A DNA stretch of 64,000 bases from Planctobacterium sp047947135 (GTDB lineage Bacteria > Pseudomonadota > Gammaproteobacteria > Enterobacterales > Alteromonadaceae): positions 2,108,001 through 2,172,000 of the forward strand of contig CP170457.1 in assembly GCA_047947135.1 (NCBI GenBank), given 5' to 3'. Every line of letters begins with the position of its first letter. Positions within the stretch are counted from its first letter, which is position 1. The notes beneath the pieces were generated by a model. It ran no database searches and was not told the origin of the DNA. It saw nothing but the letters and a program-made list of their open reading frames with translations. Below, piece after piece: positions 61,679 through 64,000 of this stretch. A program made the position numbers and the translations under genes.

Positions 61679-62460
61679 GGATGTTCAGTCCGGGGATACA
61701 ACCAGATAGGTAACTCATCAGAAGGGATAGGTTGCCATGACTCGGCTGGCATTGATAATCGTTTGGCGATCAGCCATAGCACACCAGGATGATGGCCATA
61801 ACCTAAATGACTGGCCTTCACTTCAATATTTTCTGCTCGTTCATTGGGATGAATGTCATGATGTCGACAACCGTGCCAATGAGCGATGCCGTCGGTTTTT
61901 GAGTAAATAGCGGTGCAGGGAACGATAAGCTTTTCTTTGACTTGAGGAGGCACAGAGAAGTCTTTGCTGATGCGTTTGCGATTTAAAAACCTAAACATTC
62001 TTGCGGCCATCGGGGCTGCGCTTTGTGGTGACTGAAACGGTGAACCAAGGGTAATAACCTGTCGCACCTGTTCCGGCATCAATCGCGCCACTTCTCTGGC
62101 GAGTATACCTCCCAGGCTCCATCCGATAAGTGATACAGGTCCTTCTGAATCACGGTAAAAGTCCAACACGCGCTCCAATAAAACATCATTTATGAGCCGA
62201 CTAGAGTTTTCCAGATGCTGTCCTAAATTACGGCCTAATTTCCAGCCTTCGACCTGATAGCCTTTCATTTTCAGGAAGCGTCGCATCGCGGCCGTTGATG
62301 TGTCACTGGCTAAAAAGCCAGGTAATACCATCACGCCATGACGCGGCCCGGTTGGTGCGCGCAACAGGAATGGCAAGCTGAGCGTACTGGCACTAAACTC
62401 AAAAAAAGTTCTGCCTTCCAGTAATGTATGTATGACCTTTGGGCGTTTAAAACTCGACAT
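61675..62460 (-). CDS. Alpha/beta hydrolase (lipase-like)
   Basis: 261 residues. Begins VMVLPGFLASDTSTAAMRRFLKMKGY, nucleophile Ser in SLIGWSLGGILAREVARL, with GSPF, Asp in YSKTDGIAHW and a late His (HLGYGHHPGVLWLIAKRL). This pattern (oxyanion LPGF, GWSLGG) is common in triacylglycerol-lipase-like proteins. The gene starts 5 bases after the end of the WS/DGAT gene and overlaps the following hydrolase start, so all three are cotranscribed and probably serve storage-lipid turnover. Confidence 0.88.
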   Translation of the reverse strand: MSSFKRPKVIHTLLEGRTFFEFSASTLSLPFLLRAPTGPRHGVMVLPGFLASDTSTAAMRRFLKMKGYQVEGWKLGRNLGQHLENSSRLINDVLLERVLDFYRDSEGPVSLIGWSLGGILAREVARLMPEQVRQVITLGSPFQSPQSAAPMAARMFRFLNRKRISKDFSVPPQVKEKLIVPCTAIYSKTDGIAHWHGCRHHDIHPNERAENIEVKASHLGYGHHPGVLWLIAKRLSMPAESWQPIPSDELPIWLYPRTEHP

Positions 62461-62465
62461 TAATC

Positions 62466-63923
62466 TTAATCATCACCCAATTGTTGCGAGATACTACCTT
62501 CACCCGCTTGTTGATTCAGCAGCATCAGTGCCGCTTCTTCCAATTCGTTGGCTGATTCACGAATATATCGGGTAAAAAGGTTCATATCCGGCATGATATT
62601 GGCCGATGAGGTTGGGCTAAGGGAGAGGGTGCCGTTATAGCTAAATACCGGAATAATCAAACCCATGCCGTCAATAATTGGCGCTGTCCCCATATTTAAC
62701 AGCAATTTATGCCCAGACATGTAAAGAGGCACTTGCGGCCCAGGTACATTGGTTATCACCAAATTGAAAATAGGGTTGTGCTTTTTGGCGATATTGGCCC
62801 GACTATAGTATCGGGCGGCGACACCCGCCAGACCAAACGGAATCACTTCTGCAATTTCCATGAGTTTTTTAGCATCAACAGCGTCCTGATAGAGCTTTCC
62901 TATGGTGGTATTGATATGGATAGTTTTTAATCGCTCGATTGGGTCTTCTTCATCAGTCGCCAACTGAATGTACATGGCTGTTACCTGATTACCCATTTCA
63001 TCTTTGCTGTCTTGGGTTCGTGTTGAGACAGGGACCATTGCAACCAGTGGTTTCTCTGGTAGTTCGTTTTTTCCCTGCAGGTATTTGCGCAGGGCACCGG
63101 CGCAAATTGTCAGTACCACATCGTTGAGGGTGGCGTCTTTAACAGACTTACGGATGGCTTTGACTCGACCCAAATCCAGAATAGATGAATCCCATATTCG
63201 TTCGGCGCTGACAATGTCATTAAAGCGCGTTTTAGGCGCGCTGAATGGCAAGGTGGGCATGTCTATGCCGTAGACTTTGGAAATGTAACTGGTTTTGAGA
63301 GTTGCTTTGCCTGTTTCCCATAGTATGCCTGGGAGTTTTGTGGTTCGGGATGCCAGGTTCAGGGCACCTTTTGCCAGCAAGCCCAATGAACTAGGGGCGT
63401 CAGCGGTGTGTTTCTCTTGTTTCGGGGGAATGGCTCGCGATTTAGGAGACAAGTCGTATAACATGCTCATCAATTGAGCACCGGATTTACCATCAAAAGC
63501 GGCGTGGTGAACTTTTGAAATCAGCGCAACAGAGCCTTTGGGTACTTGCGCAATATTGTCTATGCCCTCTACAAATGTAAATTCCCAAAGAGGTCTCTCT
63601 CGATCCAGTTTTTGGGAAAATATCTTAGAAGCAAGATAGCGTAACTCCCGCTATCCGCCAGGTGTAGGGAGCGCGGTGCGAAATAAGTGTAAATTAAGAT
63701 CAAAATCTTTGTCATGTAACCAGTGTGGTCGATCAACATTTAAAGGTGAAGACACCAGTTTTTCTGTTAAACGGTCAACTGTATGAATTCGATCTTCAAT
63801 AAATTTTTGAAAGGTCGCAAAATCCAAAGAACCTTCTAAAACAGCGACCCCTCCGATATGCATTGGGATCTTAGGTGACTCAAGAAATAAAAAAGACGCG
63901 TCCAGACCAGAAAGCGGTTGCAT
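62466..63923 (-). pseudogene. Wax ester synthase/diacylglycerol acyltransferase with one in-frame amber codon
   Basis: 486 codons in one continuous frame, interrupted only by TAG at codon 91 (63653-63651). The N-terminal piece (MQPLSGLDASFLFLESPKIPMHIGG...) and the rest are typical WS/DGAT; the catalytic HHAAFDG is at 139-145, downstream of the stop, and PLDRERPLWEF-like QKLDRERPLWEFTFVEG precedes it. The stop falls at a site (PGG-x-RELRYL) where family members often carry Trp, so TGG to TAG is a simple origin. No other damage is seen. The enzyme would make wax esters or triacylglycerol from acyl-CoA. Loss by a recent mutation, suppression or a sequencing error are all possible. Confidence 0.88.
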
Positions 63924-64000
63924 TACACATTTCCAACATCAAGTGATATCGCTAAGTATATTCATGAACATCAATAATTGAAAATGACAGGCCAATTTAA

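Noticed and set aside
1..64000. CRISPR arrays, tRNA or rRNA genes, prophage or restriction-defence islands
   Set aside because: No spaced direct repeats, no tRNA-like cloverleaf ends and no phage or defence gene families were seen anywhere in the window.

Overview
The window looks like chromosome from a marine gammaproteobacterium of the Alteromonadaceae (Alteromonas/Paraglaciecola/Aliiglaciecola-like). I infer this from a chloride-dependent alpha-amylase closely resembling that of Pseudoalteromonas haloplanctis, the order coaE-zapD-yacG beside type IV pilus genes, the ampDE-pdhR-aceEF-lpdA block, secreted multidomain starch enzymes and a PPC/P-domain subtilase. Most genes are intact and closely packed. 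Two genes are broken, and there is one insertion sequence and one foldback element.

Layout. 1-2.3 kb: proton-translocating transhydrogenase in the three-subunit form (first gene cut by the window edge). 2.9-5.8 kb: a small lipoprotein and a BlaI-type repressor/M56 metallopeptidase-TonB pair, joined by four copies of one 16-bp operator. 6-8.2 kb: DJ-1-like protein and a membrane protein. 8.5-13.5 kb: secreted alpha-amylase, a small Cys-rich ORF and a chemoreceptor behind two LacI-type palindromes. 14-18.2 kb: kinase/receiver hybrid and a cupredoxin plus GGDEF-EAL pair. 18.5-21.8 kb: serA, rpiA, 5-formyl-THF cyclo-ligase, DoxX. 22-28 kb: secreted pullulanase and modular alpha-amylase, whose upstream region carries the same 11-bp operator core as the amylase at 8.6 kb. 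28.5-34.7 kb: molybdenum hydroxylase pair, tag, small genes, beta-propeller protein, PPK2. 34.7-40.8 kb: yacG, zapD, coaE, pilD, pilC, pilA (no pilB), nadC, aspartyl protease. 40.9-49.8 kb: ampD, ampE, pdhR, aceE, aceF, lpdA. 49.8-51.2 kb: an IS4 element sitting in the loop of the lpdA terminator. 51.3-60.7 kb: accessory genes, including a subtilase, SDR enzymes, a 59-residue MbcA/ParS-like protein and a PQ-loop gene split by a 256-bp foldback element. 60.7-63.9 kb: two alpha/beta hydrolases and a wax ester synthase/DGAT gene with one in-frame amber codon.

How they fit together. The starch genes (amylase, pullulanase, modular amylase) look like one regulon spread over two loci. The pdh block carries PdhR boxes next to its own regulator. 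The least described system is the BlaI-like circuit at 2.9-5.8 kb. Its sensor protease has a TonB-type C-terminus instead of a penicillin-binding domain, and its second target is a 61-residue lipoprotein sharing a TGSR motif with the sensor tail. All assignments come from reading sequence and from memory of families; no database search was run.
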